Under the pieces are notes generated by a model that did no database searches, was not told the origin of the DNA, and saw only the letters and a program-made list of their open reading frames with translations. A DNA stretch of 64,000 nt. It comes from JAJDAT01 sp964570665 (GTDB taxonomy: Bacteria > Nitrospinota > Nitrospinia > Nitrospinales > JAJDAT01). Shown here one piece after another: positions 53,148 to 62,006 of the stretch. Position numbers and translations under genes: made by a program. The stretch lies in the NCBI GenBank assembly GCA_964570665.1, contig CAZMZH010000006.1, positions 166,539-230,538 on the forward strand, read 5' to 3'. The first letter of the stretch is position 1, and every line of letters starts with the position of its first letter.

Positions 53148-54074
53148 TTATCCATCAATTGGAGTGAACTGCAGTCCCAGTGGCATCAAAAATTGGAGCT
53201 TAGGAAAAGCTAACTGCCCTATGGTTTGATTTAACTTCCCTGCCCATTTATTTTGAAGAATAAAATCTAATAAACTGGATTCTTTTTCGGGGAAAACCAC
53301 GTCTGGCCTACTAGTCAAACCCAATGACTTTTGCAAAAATTCCAAACTATCTTCAAAACCGCCTAATTGATCGACCAGCTTATATTCCAAGGCCTGACGC
53401 CCTGAAAAAATTCTACCGTCGGCCACTTTCTTAACGTCTTCGATTTCAAGTTGGCGACCGGACGAAATGGCTTCAATGAACTGATCGTGCACGTCGTCCA
53501 CAACCGATTGCAATAATACATTTTCTTCGTCGGTCATAGGGCGAACCACGGAACCGGCGTCTTTAAACTTGCCGGCTTTAATTACCATGGGCTTCAGCCC
53601 TATTTTTTGAATCAATTCCTCGACATTGGAAAACGCCATAATCACTCCGATACTACCGGTTAGCGTTCCCGGATTAGCCACAATATAACTGGCTGGACTA
53701 GCTACATAATAGCCCCCCGATGCGGCCACGCTCCCTAAAGACGCCACTATTTTTTTTTCTTTGCGAGTTTTTAATACTTCGGAATATATCTCTTGAGAAG
53801 GTCCAACAGCGCCTCCCGGAGAATCAATTCGCAAAATAATAGCGCCTATGGAGGCGTCATTCCGATAATCGACAATTTGTTTAACGATATCCCGACTATC
53901 AGAAATAACTCCACGAACCTCGACGACAGCCACTTTATTTTTAGCCATCGACGACCCAACGCCCCAAAAGGACTTTAGACCGCTGGCCAATCCATATAAA
54001 GCCAAGATCCCCAAACAAAACATAAAAAATGTTTTCTTAAAGGATCTTCTTGGCGCTAAAGAATTTAGTTCCAT
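53148..54074 (-). CDS. sppA: Signal peptide peptidase SppA (S49 family)
   Basis: A 308-residue short SppA. One N-terminal membrane anchor (TFFMFCLGILALYGLASGLK). The peptidase shows IGAIILRIDSPGGAVGPSQE, the Ser nucleophile in GSVAASGGYYVASPASYIVA, NPGTLTGSIGVIM and the Lys in VIKAGKFKDAGS. It degrades cleaved signal peptides in the inner membrane. It lies 30 bases downstream of rpsA and probably shares its transcript. Confidence 0.92.
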   Translation of the reverse strand: MELNSLAPRRSFKKTFFMFCLGILALYGLASGLKSFWGVGSSMAKNKVAVVEVRGVISDSRDIVKQIVDYRNDASIGAIILRIDSPGGAVGPSQEIYSEVLKTRKEKKIVASLGSVAASGGYYVASPASYIVANPGTLTGSIGVIMAFSNVEELIQKIGLKPMVIKAGKFKDAGSVVRPMTDEENVLLQSVVDDVHDQFIEAISSGRQLEIEDVKKVADGRIFSGRQALEYKLVDQLGGFEDSLEFLQKSLGLTSRPDVVFPEKESSLLDFILQNKWAGKLNQTIGQLAFPKLQFLMPLGLQFTPIDG

Positions 54075-54104
54075 ACTAACTTCCTAGAAAAAAGGAACAT
54101 CATT

Positions 54105-55808
54105 TTAAGAAACCTCAGGAGAAACTGGCTTTTCATTTTCTAAATTCGCCTGTTCTTTTTCGATGGTTTCTAAATCCCAATCTTCTTCGGTAGCTTTAAT
54201 ACTCAAACCAATCTTTTTATTAACAGTATCGACCTTAACGACTCTCGCTTTAATATCGTCGCCCACGTTAATAACTTTTTCAGGATTGGTAACTTTTTCA
54301 GAACTCAAGTGAGAAATATGAATCAATCCTTCCAATCCATCGTCAAACTCGGCAAAAGCGCCAAACCCAGTCACTTTAATGATTTTGCCTTCAACATCTA
54401 AACCGACAGGATATTTTTCAGCAATACCTTCCCAAGGGTTAGGTTGCAGCTGCTTAATCCCCAGAGAAATACGGAATGATTCTTTATCGATATTCAAGAC
54501 TGTGGCTTGCACTTTTTCTTTCTTTTTAACAACCTCGGAAGGATGTTTGATTTTGCTCCAAGAAAGATCGGAAATATGAATCAAACCGTCAACGCCATCT
54601 TCCAACTCAACAAACGCGCCAAAATCAGTCAAATTTCTAACCGTGCCTTCGACTTCAGAACCGATAGGATATTTGCCTTCAATTTGCTCCCAAGGATTAG
54701 GCTCAATTTGCTTCATTCCTAGAGAAATTCGTTTTCGTTCTTTGTCTAAGGTCAACACAACCGCTTCGACATTATCGTTTAACGAAACGATTTTACTTGG
54801 ATGTTTCGTTTGTCGGCTCCAAGTCATTTCAGAAATATGAACCAACCCTTCGATACCTTTCTCCAACTCTATGAAAGCGCCGTAATCGGTAATGCTAACC
54901 ACTTTCCCGGAAATCTTGGTATCGACTGGATATTTATTATCGACATCAATCCATGGATCGGGAGTGATCTGTTTCAAGCCTAATGAAACCCGCTCATTAT
55001 TCTTATCGTATTTCAAGATCATCACTTTAATCTTATCGCCGATTGAGAACATCTCTGAAGGATGGTTTACCCGTCCCCACGACATATCGGTGATATGTAA
55101 CAATCCGTCAATACCGCCAAGATCCACAAATACCCCGTAATCGGTGATATTTTTAACAACGCCCTCGATAAGATTTCCTTCCTCCATTCGAGACAGCGTA
55201 TCTTCGCGAGCTTGCTTCCGTTTCTCTTCTAACAAGACGCGGCGAGAACAAACTATGTTTCCGCGTTTCTTGTTCATCTTGATGATCTTCATTTGGAATT
55301 TTTCGCCAATCAATTTTTCCAAATTTCGGATAGGACGCAAATCAATTTGAGAACCCGGCAAGAAAGCTTTCAAACCAATATCCACGGTCAACCCGCCTTT
55401 GGCTTTCGCGATCACTTCGCCGTCAATGATTTTATCTTCGTCGTAGGCGGTCACCAGTTCGTCCCATACCTTAATCTTATTCGCTTTTTCTTTCGACAAG
55501 ACAACGATGCCGTCTTCGTCTTCCACTCTTTCTAAGAAGACTTCGATTTCATCGCCAACCGACAAATCCTTATCTTTACCTGGAAACTCGTCAATATTAA
55601 TGACGCCTTCCGATTTAAACCCAACATCGACCGTAATGGAGTCTTTGGTAATAACCAAGACCTTGCCAAAAATGAGTTCTCCCTCTCGGAACTTCTTCAA
55701 GCTTTTTTCATAAAAAGCTTCCATTTCCTCAAACTCGGCCTTTTCCTGGTCGGTTAAAGGCTCCGCGTCGATGATATCGTCTTCCAATTCGTCTAAAATT
55801 TCTGCCAT
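54105..55808 (-). CDS. rpsA: 30S ribosomal protein S1
   Basis: A 567-residue S1 with six OB-fold S1 repeats (for example GELIFGKVLVITKDSITVDV, GNLIEGVVKNITDYGVFVDL, GSEVEGTVRNLTDFGAFVEL, GLDVEGKIIKVTGFGAFAEF). Length matches E. coli S1 (557). The C-terminus is acidic. It binds mRNA on the small subunit and helps start translation, which matters for genes here with weak ribosome sites. Confidence 0.96.
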   Translation of the reverse strand: MAEILDELEDDIIDAEPLTDQEKAEFEEMEAFYEKSLKKFREGELIFGKVLVITKDSITVDVGFKSEGVINIDEFPGKDKDLSVGDEIEVFLERVEDEDGIVVLSKEKANKIKVWDELVTAYDEDKIIDGEVIAKAKGGLTVDIGLKAFLPGSQIDLRPIRNLEKLIGEKFQMKIIKMNKKRGNIVCSRRVLLEEKRKQAREDTLSRMEEGNLIEGVVKNITDYGVFVDLGGIDGLLHITDMSWGRVNHPSEMFSIGDKIKVMILKYDKNNERVSLGLKQITPDPWIDVDNKYPVDTKISGKVVSITDYGAFIELEKGIEGLVHISEMTWSRQTKHPSKIVSLNDNVEAVVLTLDKERKRISLGMKQIEPNPWEQIEGKYPIGSEVEGTVRNLTDFGAFVELEDGVDGLIHISDLSWSKIKHPSEVVKKKEKVQATVLNIDKESFRISLGIKQLQPNPWEGIAEKYPVGLDVEGKIIKVTGFGAFAEFDDGLEGLIHISHLSSEKVTNPEKVINVGDDIKARVVKVDTVNKKIGLSIKATEEDWDLETIEKEQANLENEKPVSPEVS

Positions 55809-55848
55809 TTAAAAGGTCCTTTCAAAATTAAACTAAAATTTAAAAAAT

Positions 55849-56514
55849 TTATTGAGCGGCTTCGGGTCCAATCAGCTCTATAACCCGGGTAACCGCCTCT
55901 TCAATACCTAAATGAGTTGTATCGACTAATAAAGCGTCTTTTGCTTGAATCAAAGGAGCGACCGAACGATTCATGTCTTCTAAATCGCGCCTTCGAATTT
56001 GATCGATGATCTCCTGCAAATCTACAGATTCCCCCTTTGTCGATAACTCGTTATATCGTCGCCGTCCCCTCTCTTCGGAATCGGCCTGAAAAAAAAACTT
56101 TTTATCCGCGTTTGGAAAAACCTGAGTTCCAATGTCGCGGCCTTCCATAACAATTTTTCCATCTTGCCCCATCTTGCGTTGCAAATCGGTTAAGGTTTTC
56201 CTAACCTGAGGCTGAGAAGCCACCGTAGCGGCTCCATTTCCCACTTCTTCGCTTTTTAATTCGCTGCCAACATCCTCTCCGTCCACCAGAATTTTTTGCC
56301 CGTCCGGGTTAGGAACAAACTCAATATTCAATTTTTGGGCCACTTGCGCAATAATCGTTTCGTCTTTAAGCAAAGCCCCCGCTTTATGAGCCTTCCAAGC
56401 CACCGCGCGATACATAGCGCCGGTATTGATGTATCTAAAACCCAACCGCTCGGCGACCAATTTCGCTACCGTACTTTTTCCGCTTCCCGCAGGTCCGTCA
56501 ATCGCTACGATCAT
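55849..56514 (-). CDS. cmk: Cytidylate kinase
   Basis: A 221-residue Cmk: P-loop IDGPAGSGKSTVAKLVAERL, FRYINTGAMYRAVAW, VMEGRDIGTQVFPNADKKFF and RRDLEDMNRSVAPL. It phosphorylates CMP and dCMP. It sits between tyrA and rpsA, six bases after the tyrA stop, in the common cmk-rpsA pairing. Confidence 0.95.
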   Translation of the reverse strand: MIVAIDGPAGSGKSTVAKLVAERLGFRYINTGAMYRAVAWKAHKAGALLKDETIIAQVAQKLNIEFVPNPDGQKILVDGEDVGSELKSEEVGNGAATVASQPQVRKTLTDLQRKMGQDGKIVMEGRDIGTQVFPNADKKFFFQADSEERGRRRYNELSTKGESVDLQEIIDQIRRRDLEDMNRSVAPLIQAKDALLVDTTHLGIEEAVTRVIELIGPEAAQ

Positions 56515-56520
56515 AATTTT

Positions 56521-57417
56521 TTAGTTATTCCTTTTCGGAACTTTTTGATGATGATCGTTAGCCTCTAAAAACGCTTCGTATAAATATTTTTCGTCTGCCT
56601 GAGCGATTTTCTCTTTAAAGTTGTCGAGAGCAAATTGGTAATCCTTCAGCAATTCCAAAATAAACTCCTTATTAGAAAGACAAATATCTCTCCACATAGT
56701 GGGCTCGCTTGCGCCTAATCGCACAACATCGATCAATCCATTGCCGCCCTTTGAAAGAAACTCTTCGCTCTGCTTGGTCTTCATCTCGCCCAACGTGTTT
56801 AACAACACATAGGCTAAAATATGCGGCAAATGACTCGTCGCCGCGTACAAACGATCGTGTTCTTCCGGATCTCGAATTTCAACCTTAGCTCCTACGTCTT
56901 CCCACAACTTACAAATTTTTGTTTGCGCGTCTAAAGGAGTGTTTTTTGTGGGAGTCACCACGCAAAACTTTCCTTTAAACAAATCGGGTTTAGAAAACTC
57001 ATACCCAGAGTGTTCTCCTCCCGCAATGGGATGGGAAGGAACAAAATGAACCCCCGCTTTTAAAGTTATGGGCTCGACGTCTTTAATCACAGAACTTTTA
57101 ACGGAACCTAAATCGGTGACCACACATCCCTTTTCCAAATGCGCCGCCATCTGCTCGGTAATCTGCCGAAAAAGACCAATTGGCGTCGCCAGAACAACCA
57201 AATCCGCGTCTTTAAGCGCCGTTTCTAAATCAGTCGAGTAATCGTCTAAGATTCCTTTAGCTTTAGTTTGTTCCAAACGCTTTTCATTGCGCCCATACCC
57301 GCAAACAGAACCAACCAATCCTTTTTGCTTGCAAGCTAAAGCCATGGAACCGCCTAAAAGCCCAACTCCGACTACGGCCATCCGATCAAATAACAATTCG
57401 CTCACTCCTAATCTCAA
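56521..57417 (-). CDS. tyrA: Prephenate dehydrogenase
   Basis: A 298-residue TyrA with Rossmann motif AVVGVGLLGGSMALACKQKG, LVVLATPIGLFRQITEQMA, VTDLGSVKSSV, FVPSHPIAGGEHSGYEFSKP and LWEDVGAKVEIRDPEEHDR. It makes 4-hydroxyphenylpyruvate using NAD(P). Its ATG overlaps the pheA stop by four bases, so the two arms of the chorismate branch are co-translated. The aroA gene usually found nearby in this order is missing. Confidence 0.94.
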   Translation of the reverse strand: MRLGVSELLFDRMAVVGVGLLGGSMALACKQKGLVGSVCGYGRNEKRLEQTKAKGILDDYSTDLETALKDADLVVLATPIGLFRQITEQMAAHLEKGCVVTDLGSVKSSVIKDVEPITLKAGVHFVPSHPIAGGEHSGYEFSKPDLFKGKFCVVTPTKNTPLDAQTKICKLWEDVGAKVEIRDPEEHDRLYAATSHLPHILAYVLLNTLGEMKTKQSEEFLSKGGNGLIDVVRLGASEPTMWRDICLSNKEFILELLKDYQFALDNFKEKIAQADEKYLYEAFLEANDHHQKVPKRNN

Positions 57418-58487
57418 CCTCTTGAGGGATAAGACCCTAAAAACTTAAAAAACAAACATTGGCTCTTTAAAACCTCAACCATCTCGGCCGTCGCGTCTTT
57501 GTCAATATGACCGTCAAAATCTATAAAGAACAAATACTCCCAACGCCTTTGCGGCGCGGGTCTCGATTGAATACTACTCAAATTAATTTTTCGGTCGGCA
57601 AACAGCTTTAAAATTTTTAATAAAGCGCCCGCCTCGTCGTTAATAGAAAAGATAATCGACGTCTTATTTTTTTTGGCTTTTTTCGCCGGTCGTTTAGACA
57701 CGATTAAGAATCGCGTTCGGTTATCCGGTCTATCTTCAATATCTTTCGCCAACGTGTTTAGCTTATAGAGTTCTCCCGCAACCTGACTCGCAATAGCCGC
57801 AGAAGTTTTATCTTTTGCCGCCATAACCGCCGCCGCGGCCGTGCTTGAAGTCACAACTTGCTCGGCGTTCGGTAAATTTTGATTCAACCAATTCCGACTC
57901 TGTCCCAAAGGCTGTGGATGCGAATAAACGGTTTTTATTTTTGAAACTTCTTTGAGCTTGGATAAAAGGAACAAAGAAATATCCATTTTCATTTCGTCGC
58001 AAATCACCAACGAAGAATGAGCCAACCGATCCAAGGTGGCGTTAACCATTCCTTCAATAGAATTTTCTATAGGAACCACCCCATAATCGGAGTTTTCCCT
58101 TTCGACTTCTAGAAATACGTTATCGATTCCTGTCTGAGGAATGAATTGGGCGGAATGCCCAAACTGACAAATGGCGGCTTGGTGAGTGAAAGTGGATTCG
58201 GGACCCAAATAAGCGATCCGAAGCGTTCTTTCTAACGCTAATGAAGCGGAAAAAATTTCGCGAAACAATACCTCGACCATTGAATCGGAAAACGGACCTT
58301 TATTAAGGTCTTTTAACCGATCAATTATTTCGCGTTCTCTGTGCGGGATATGAAAGTGATCCGTCGTACCTTTTCGGGATTTTTCTTCGCCTACTTTTAA
58401 GGCTATTTTTGCCCGACGGTTGACCAGGTTTAAGATCCGGTCATCTATTTCGTTAATCTTGTCGCGTAAATCTTCTAGTTCGGCCAA
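57414..58487 (-). CDS. pheA: Bifunctional chorismate mutase / prephenate dehydratase
   Basis: A 357-residue P-protein. Residues 1-90: AroQ mutase (LRDKINEIDDRILNLVNRRA, HIPHREREIIDRL). Residues about 93-270: dehydratase (IAYLGPESTFTHQAAICQFG, YGVVPIENSIEGMVNATLDR and the TRFLIVSK motif). Residues about 277-357: ACT domain (KTSIIFSINDEAGALLKILK, NLSSIQSRPAPQRRWEYLFF), which gives Phe feedback in relatives. First gene of the minus-strand block; its promoter would lie in 58488-58550. Confidence 0.95.
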   Translation of the reverse strand: MAELEDLRDKINEIDDRILNLVNRRAKIALKVGEEKSRKGTTDHFHIPHREREIIDRLKDLNKGPFSDSMVEVLFREIFSASLALERTLRIAYLGPESTFTHQAAICQFGHSAQFIPQTGIDNVFLEVERENSDYGVVPIENSIEGMVNATLDRLAHSSLVICDEMKMDISLFLLSKLKEVSKIKTVYSHPQPLGQSRNWLNQNLPNAEQVVTSSTAAAAVMAAKDKTSAAIASQVAGELYKLNTLAKDIEDRPDNRTRFLIVSKRPAKKAKKNKTSIIFSINDEAGALLKILKLFADRKINLSSIQSRPAPQRRWEYLFFIDFDGHIDKDATAEMVEVLKSQCLFFKFLGSYPSRG

Positions 58488-58649
58488 AAGCCATAACCAC
58501 CTTTACTTGGAGCTATTCGAATGTCCTGGGGATTTCGAATTGAACGTTGATCATTTCATAAAACGGGCCTAAAATGCAAGTTATTTTTATAAAAACAACC
58601 GCTTATGGGATTAGCGGCGAAACTCATAGCCAATCGGAAAGGAAACACT

Positions 58650-58958
58650 ATGGTACTCCTAGAATTTAGCATGTCCCCAATGGATAAGGGCGAAAGCGTC
58701 AGCCCATTTGTCAGCCGATCGTTAAAAATAATCGACGAAAGCGGCGTCAACTATAAGTTAAATCCTATGGGAACGGTCCTGGAAGGGGAATGGGACGAAG
58801 TCATGGATGTCGTTAAAAAATGCTACGAAAAAATGAGCTCCGATTGCAATCGAATCACCTGCGGCATCAAAATCGACTATCGGAAAGGAAAATCCGGTCG
58901 ACTGGATTCAAAAATGGCTTCTATAGAATCCCATTTGGGAAAAGAAGTGAAAAAATAA
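58650..58958 (+). CDS. MTH1187/DUF77-type thiamine-binding-like protein
   Basis: A 102-residue protein from ATG 58650, which follows a GGAAAGG ribosome site; upstream in-frame starts lack one. VLLEFSMSPMDKGESVSPFV, the YKLNPMGTVLEGEWDEVMDV strand and RITCGIKIDYRKGKSGRL are the MTH1187/YkoF-like features. Family members are small ferredoxin-like-fold oligomers proposed to bind thiamine. It is divergent from pheA. Confidence 0.85.
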   Translation: MVLLEFSMSPMDKGESVSPFVSRSLKIIDESGVNYKLNPMGTVLEGEWDEVMDVVKKCYEKMSSDCNRITCGIKIDYRKGKSGRLDSKMASIESHLGKEVKK

Positions 58959-59092
58959 TCGTTGTAAGGATCAGTAAAAAAACAAAGAAACCGCCCCTTG
59001 ATTACAGTTTTGGCAATCGGATATACCTTGAGGTTAGAGCCGGAAGAACGCCCATCGTCTGACATTTTAAACCCAGATCCCTCGAAAGCTCG

Positions 59093-59212
59093 GGATGACG
59101 ATTCGTGGGATTTGATAGAAACAACTGTCACTGTCGACAAAACCCAACACCGCAGCACGTCATTCAGACGACTACTTCGACAAGCTCAGCTCAAGTTCTG
59201 GGAGGAAGAATC
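59093..59212 (+). repeat. About 120-bp dispersed repeat, copy 1
   Basis: Runs from GGATGACGATTCGTGGG to GGGAGGAAGAATC. It is highly similar (about 85-90 % by eye) to copy 2 at 59600-59718, same orientation. It contains TTCGACAAGCTCAGC-type words known from dispersed bacterial repeats. The last codons of the GIY-YIG gene lie inside it. Confidence 0.8.
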
Positions 59213-59503
59213 TCCTCTTTTAAACCATTCTTCACTCAAATCTTTCCAATCGGGATTTTTCGTTTCAACCAATGCAATCTTCTTTGACCGACTCCAACCT
59301 TTTATTTGTTTTTCTCGTTGAATGGCCGATCTAGGTCCAGTAGTCATTTCGAAATACACCAAAGTTTTCACCTTGTATTTCTTGGTGAAGCCTGCATTGA
59401 CACTCTCCCTATGTTCAAACATTCGGCGCATTAAGTCATTGGTCATTCCTGTGTATAACACTCGCGACTTACTAGCCAACATGTAAACGAAAAATTCTTT
59501 CAT
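59186..59503 (-). CDS. GIY-YIG single-domain endonuclease
   Basis: A 105-residue GIY-YIG protein: FFVYMLASKSRVLYTGMTND gives the Y-V-Y/Y-T-G pair, followed by LMRRMFEHRESVNAGFTKKY, LVYFEMTTGPRSAIQREKQI, KGWSRSKKIALVE. The nuclease core is complete, no other domain. The C-terminal RGDSSSQNLS is encoded by the flanking repeat. Such small GIY-YIG proteins often occur in many copies. Here it lies exactly between two direct repeats, so it may be part of a mobile unit. Confidence 0.85.
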   Translation of the reverse strand: MKEFFVYMLASKSRVLYTGMTNDLMRRMFEHRESVNAGFTKKYKVKTLVYFEMTTGPRSAIQREKQIKGWSRSKKIALVETKNPDWKDLSEEWFKRGDSSSQNLS

Positions 59504-59599
59504 GGTTTTTATTTAATCAAAAACTATGAAAATCGACAAGAGCGGTAATGCTTATAAAGCAAAGGCGAGATCCTTCGCCGAACCTAAAGGTTCGCCTCT

Positions 59600-59718
59600 G
59601 GATGACGATTCAGGGGGTTTGATAGAAACAACCGTCACTGTGAACTCAGCCCAACACCACCGCACGTCATTCAGACGACTACTTCGACAGGCTCAGCACA
59701 GCTCTGGGAGGAAGAATC
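59600..59718 (+). repeat. About 120-bp dispersed repeat, copy 2
   Basis: Same orientation as copy 1, on the other side of the GIY-YIG gene, 507 bases away. It shares TTTGATAGAAACAAC, GCACGTCATTCAGACGACTA and GGGAGGAAGAATC with copy 1. Confidence 0.8.
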
Positions 59719-59750
59719 CCGAAGTTCGCTTTTGGCTTTTTAAAACCGAG

Positions 59751-59784
59751 ATCCCTCGACAAGCTCGGGATGACGATTCGTGGG
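59751..59784 (+). repeat. Truncated third copy of the dispersed repeat
   Basis: ATCCCTCGACAAGCTCGGGA continuing TGACGATTCGTGGG matches the lead-in of copy 1 (59077-59109) and then stops. It lies just beyond the 3' end of the radical SAM gene. Confidence 0.65.
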
Positions 59785-59790
59785 GACGCT

Positions 59791-61278
59791 TTAGGCGGAA
59801 GGATTGCCGGCAGCGACTTCAGCGTCCACCGGTTCTTTGAATTTAACGCCAAGGTAGTAAGGGCGGCTTTGAATTTCCAAATTCTGCTCAAACCAGAATC
59901 GATTCTCAAAAACCAGATCGATTTTCAAATAAGCAACTCGATCCAGTTCCTCAACCTCGTCAAAGCGCAATCTCTTGCTCAATTGAACCGTTTCGTTGGG
60001 TTGTAACGCTTTGTCGAAAAATATACGACCAAAGTCGGCGACTTCGCTTTGGTTTTTATCGGCTAGCTTGATCCCCACTCGTATACCGCCAGTCTCGGAC
60101 GACGCCGGCATCTCTTCGCTAAACGCGTTTTGGATCACGTCCACGGTCAAATTACATTCCGTTGCCAAATCAATTTCCTGGCAATCCAATTCGGCTTTTT
60201 GAATTTGAGATTTTTTGTCCGTATGGTGTCCGCGTAACTCGGTTTCTTTCGGACGCAAATCATAATTTTTCGGCGACAGGTAAGCCGGCCGATAACTAAA
60301 ATTATCGACTCCTAAATCCATCACAAACTTCTCAATCGTTTCTTTCCGGTCTTCATTAAAGCTAAAAATCAACGTTTGCCAGCGGATATTGGGATGATGC
60401 GAATTCATTTCTTTGCGGATTTTGATCAATCGCTTCACATTGTCGATCACCGTGCCCACATTGCCGCTCACGCGATACTTTTCGTATAAATCCTGGTCGA
60501 TGTCGTCGGCGGCAACCACCAACTCCGACAACCCCGACTCCACCACCCCGCGTAAAAACTCGTCCGTCAATGGCATGGCAAAGTTGCTCGAAATGGCCGT
60601 CATGATGCCGTACTTTTTTTCCGCCAATCGAATCATCTTCAATATATCCGGATTGAGCAACGGCTCGCCGTAACGGAACAACTCGGCATAATAAAGTCCG
60701 TGACCAATTTCGCCTAAAATCTTTTCATATACCGGATACGGCATGAACCCGCGCGGATGCGGATGCTCGTCCGACCCGACACTGCACTCCAGACAACGGA
60801 TATTGCACAAATTCGTCGCGTCTATATTGGCGATGACCGGCTTAGCGTCGACTTGCGAAGTCCCTTTGTCGCCCATGTTGACCAGTCGATTTAAATTGAT
60901 GAGTTTGCGGATCATCTGACCCGGACGTCTTTTAAAACGCCGCAACATATTTTTTAAAATGGCATAGTAATCCTCGCTATTTTGGAAACGTTGCGGCTCG
61001 GCAACGGGACAAGACGCGCAGCAATCGAAAATATTGGGATCGTCCGTCGGAATTTTCCCTGGGTTTTTCATCCCGTCGACCAAATATTGCCGGGTTTTTT
61101 GAAACAGCGCGTTATTCCAAATCGATAAGATGGAAGCGTCGTTTCCCTGCGGTTCCATCTCGGAAATAGCGCAGCTGCACGGCTCCATTCTCCCGTCCTG
61201 ATGCAGGCTCACGCGAAACCACAAATGTTCGCAAAAAAAGTTTTTCTTTAAATAAGGGTATAGCAACAGTTTAAACAT
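59791..61278 (-). CDS. Radical SAM protein with N-terminal SPASM-like cysteine region
   Basis: A 495-residue protein. The radical SAM core starts near residue 150 with C158-x3-C162-x2-C165 (CNIRCLEC), then ELFRYGEPLLNPDILKMIR and VVAADDIDQDLYEKYRVSGN. Residues 16-92 hold a second cysteine set, C16, C34, C36, C86, C87 and C90, in a context like a SPASM domain (VSLHQDGRMEPCSC, SIWNNALFQKTRQYLVDG, CCASCPV), which normally follows the core. The last about 110 residues are a beta-rich domain without cysteines. Substrate unknown. Higher GC than the left half of the window. Confidence 0.8.
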   Translation of the reverse strand: MFKLLLYPYLKKNFFCEHLWFRVSLHQDGRMEPCSCAISEMEPQGNDASILSIWNNALFQKTRQYLVDGMKNPGKIPTDDPNIFDCCASCPVAEPQRFQNSEDYYAILKNMLRRFKRRPGQMIRKLINLNRLVNMGDKGTSQVDAKPVIANIDATNLCNIRCLECSVGSDEHPHPRGFMPYPVYEKILGEIGHGLYYAELFRYGEPLLNPDILKMIRLAEKKYGIMTAISSNFAMPLTDEFLRGVVESGLSELVVAADDIDQDLYEKYRVSGNVGTVIDNVKRLIKIRKEMNSHHPNIRWQTLIFSFNEDRKETIEKFVMDLGVDNFSYRPAYLSPKNYDLRPKETELRGHHTDKKSQIQKAELDCQEIDLATECNLTVDVIQNAFSEEMPASSETGGIRVGIKLADKNQSEVADFGRIFFDKALQPNETVQLSKRLRFDEVEELDRVAYLKIDLVFENRFWFEQNLEIQSRPYYLGVKFKEPVDAEVAAGNPSA

Positions 61279-61366
61279 GGAGGCATTGTAACAATTTAAA
61301 CTTGGAACCGCAAAGACGAGAATCTAAAACCATTGAACCGCAAAGACGAAAACATAAAACCTTTTT

Positions 61367-61399
61367 ACCGCAGAGGGCGCAGAGAACGCAAAGAAAGAT
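61367..61399 (+). repeat. Dispersed ACCGCAGAGGGCGCAGAG-type repeat, copy 1
   Basis: ACCGCAGAGGGCGCAGAGAA, then CGCAAAGAAAG. The same unit recurs at 61481-61515 and inverted at 61723-61756, and as variants in the tandem array after 63.7 kb. The whole 61279-61955 gap is non-coding and made largely of such units and their decayed variants (GAACCGCAAAGACG at 61306 and 61335). Confidence 0.8.
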
Positions 61400-61480
61400 A
61401 AAAGCAGAGAAAGACAAAACAAGTTCTTGAGTGGAAAAGCGAAAATCTAAAACCGTAAAGGCGATAACCTAAAACTATTG

Positions 61481-61515
61481 AACCGCAGAGGGCGCAGAGA
61501 ACGCAGAGAAAGACA
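61481..61515 (+). repeat. Dispersed repeat, copy 2
   Basis: AACCGCAGAGGGCGCAGAGA, then ACGCAGAGAAAGACA. Direct relative to copy 1, inverted relative to the copy at 61723. Confidence 0.8.
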
Positions 61516-61722
61516 GAGACAGAGAAAGGCAAAAACAAAATTCTTAATTTGTTGAACTGCAAAACCTAAGAGCAACACCCCGGAAACAAAATTATAAAGC
61601 TCCAGGACACTCCTATAAAAAAAGAAGTAACAAACCAGATTCTAAATTATTTCGATACTAGGAATAAGAATTAAAAATTTTGCTTTTGACTTTTAACCAT
61701 TATCCCTCTTGGCTTTTAATCT

Positions 61723-61756
61723 TTTCTTTGCGTTCTCTGCGCCCTCTGCGGTTCAA
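61723..61756 (-). repeat. Dispersed repeat, inverted copy
   Basis: Plus strand TTTCTTTGCGTTCTCTGCGC, then CCTCTGCGGTTCAA; the reverse complement of copies 1 and 2. With copy 2 it could close a long imperfect stem around 61.5-61.75 kb. Confidence 0.8.
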
Positions 61757-62006
61757 GAATTTGTTTCGCTTTTCAAAACTTAAATTCACATCCCATTACC
61801 GTTAAATCGAAAACCGACTAACAACCCATCCACTCAGCATTGATTCTTAAAACCTTATCTAAAAACATGCCCAAATGGGCGCAAAGCTTGTTAAATGGCC
61901 GTGATATACTTCCCAGTTGCTTTTAAATTAAATTTTAATAATTCTGAAAACCCACTTGGATTCGTTGAACTGCGCCGACTTCAGAAATCCGATATTCGGA
62001 TATTTC

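Noticed and set aside
54379..55713. Many open frames antisense to rpsA
   Set aside because: They arise from the repeated S1 domains read on the other strand and share no protein pattern with known families.
58998..59321. Plus-strand open frames over the GIY-YIG region (also 59526-59840)
   Set aside because: They lie across the direct repeats and antisense to well-supported genes, with no ribosome site or family pattern.
61365..61562. Small hydrophobic protein on the minus strand
   Set aside because: The frame is a translation of the dispersed repeat and recurs wherever the repeat occurs. The same applies to the minus-strand frames at 63679-63962.
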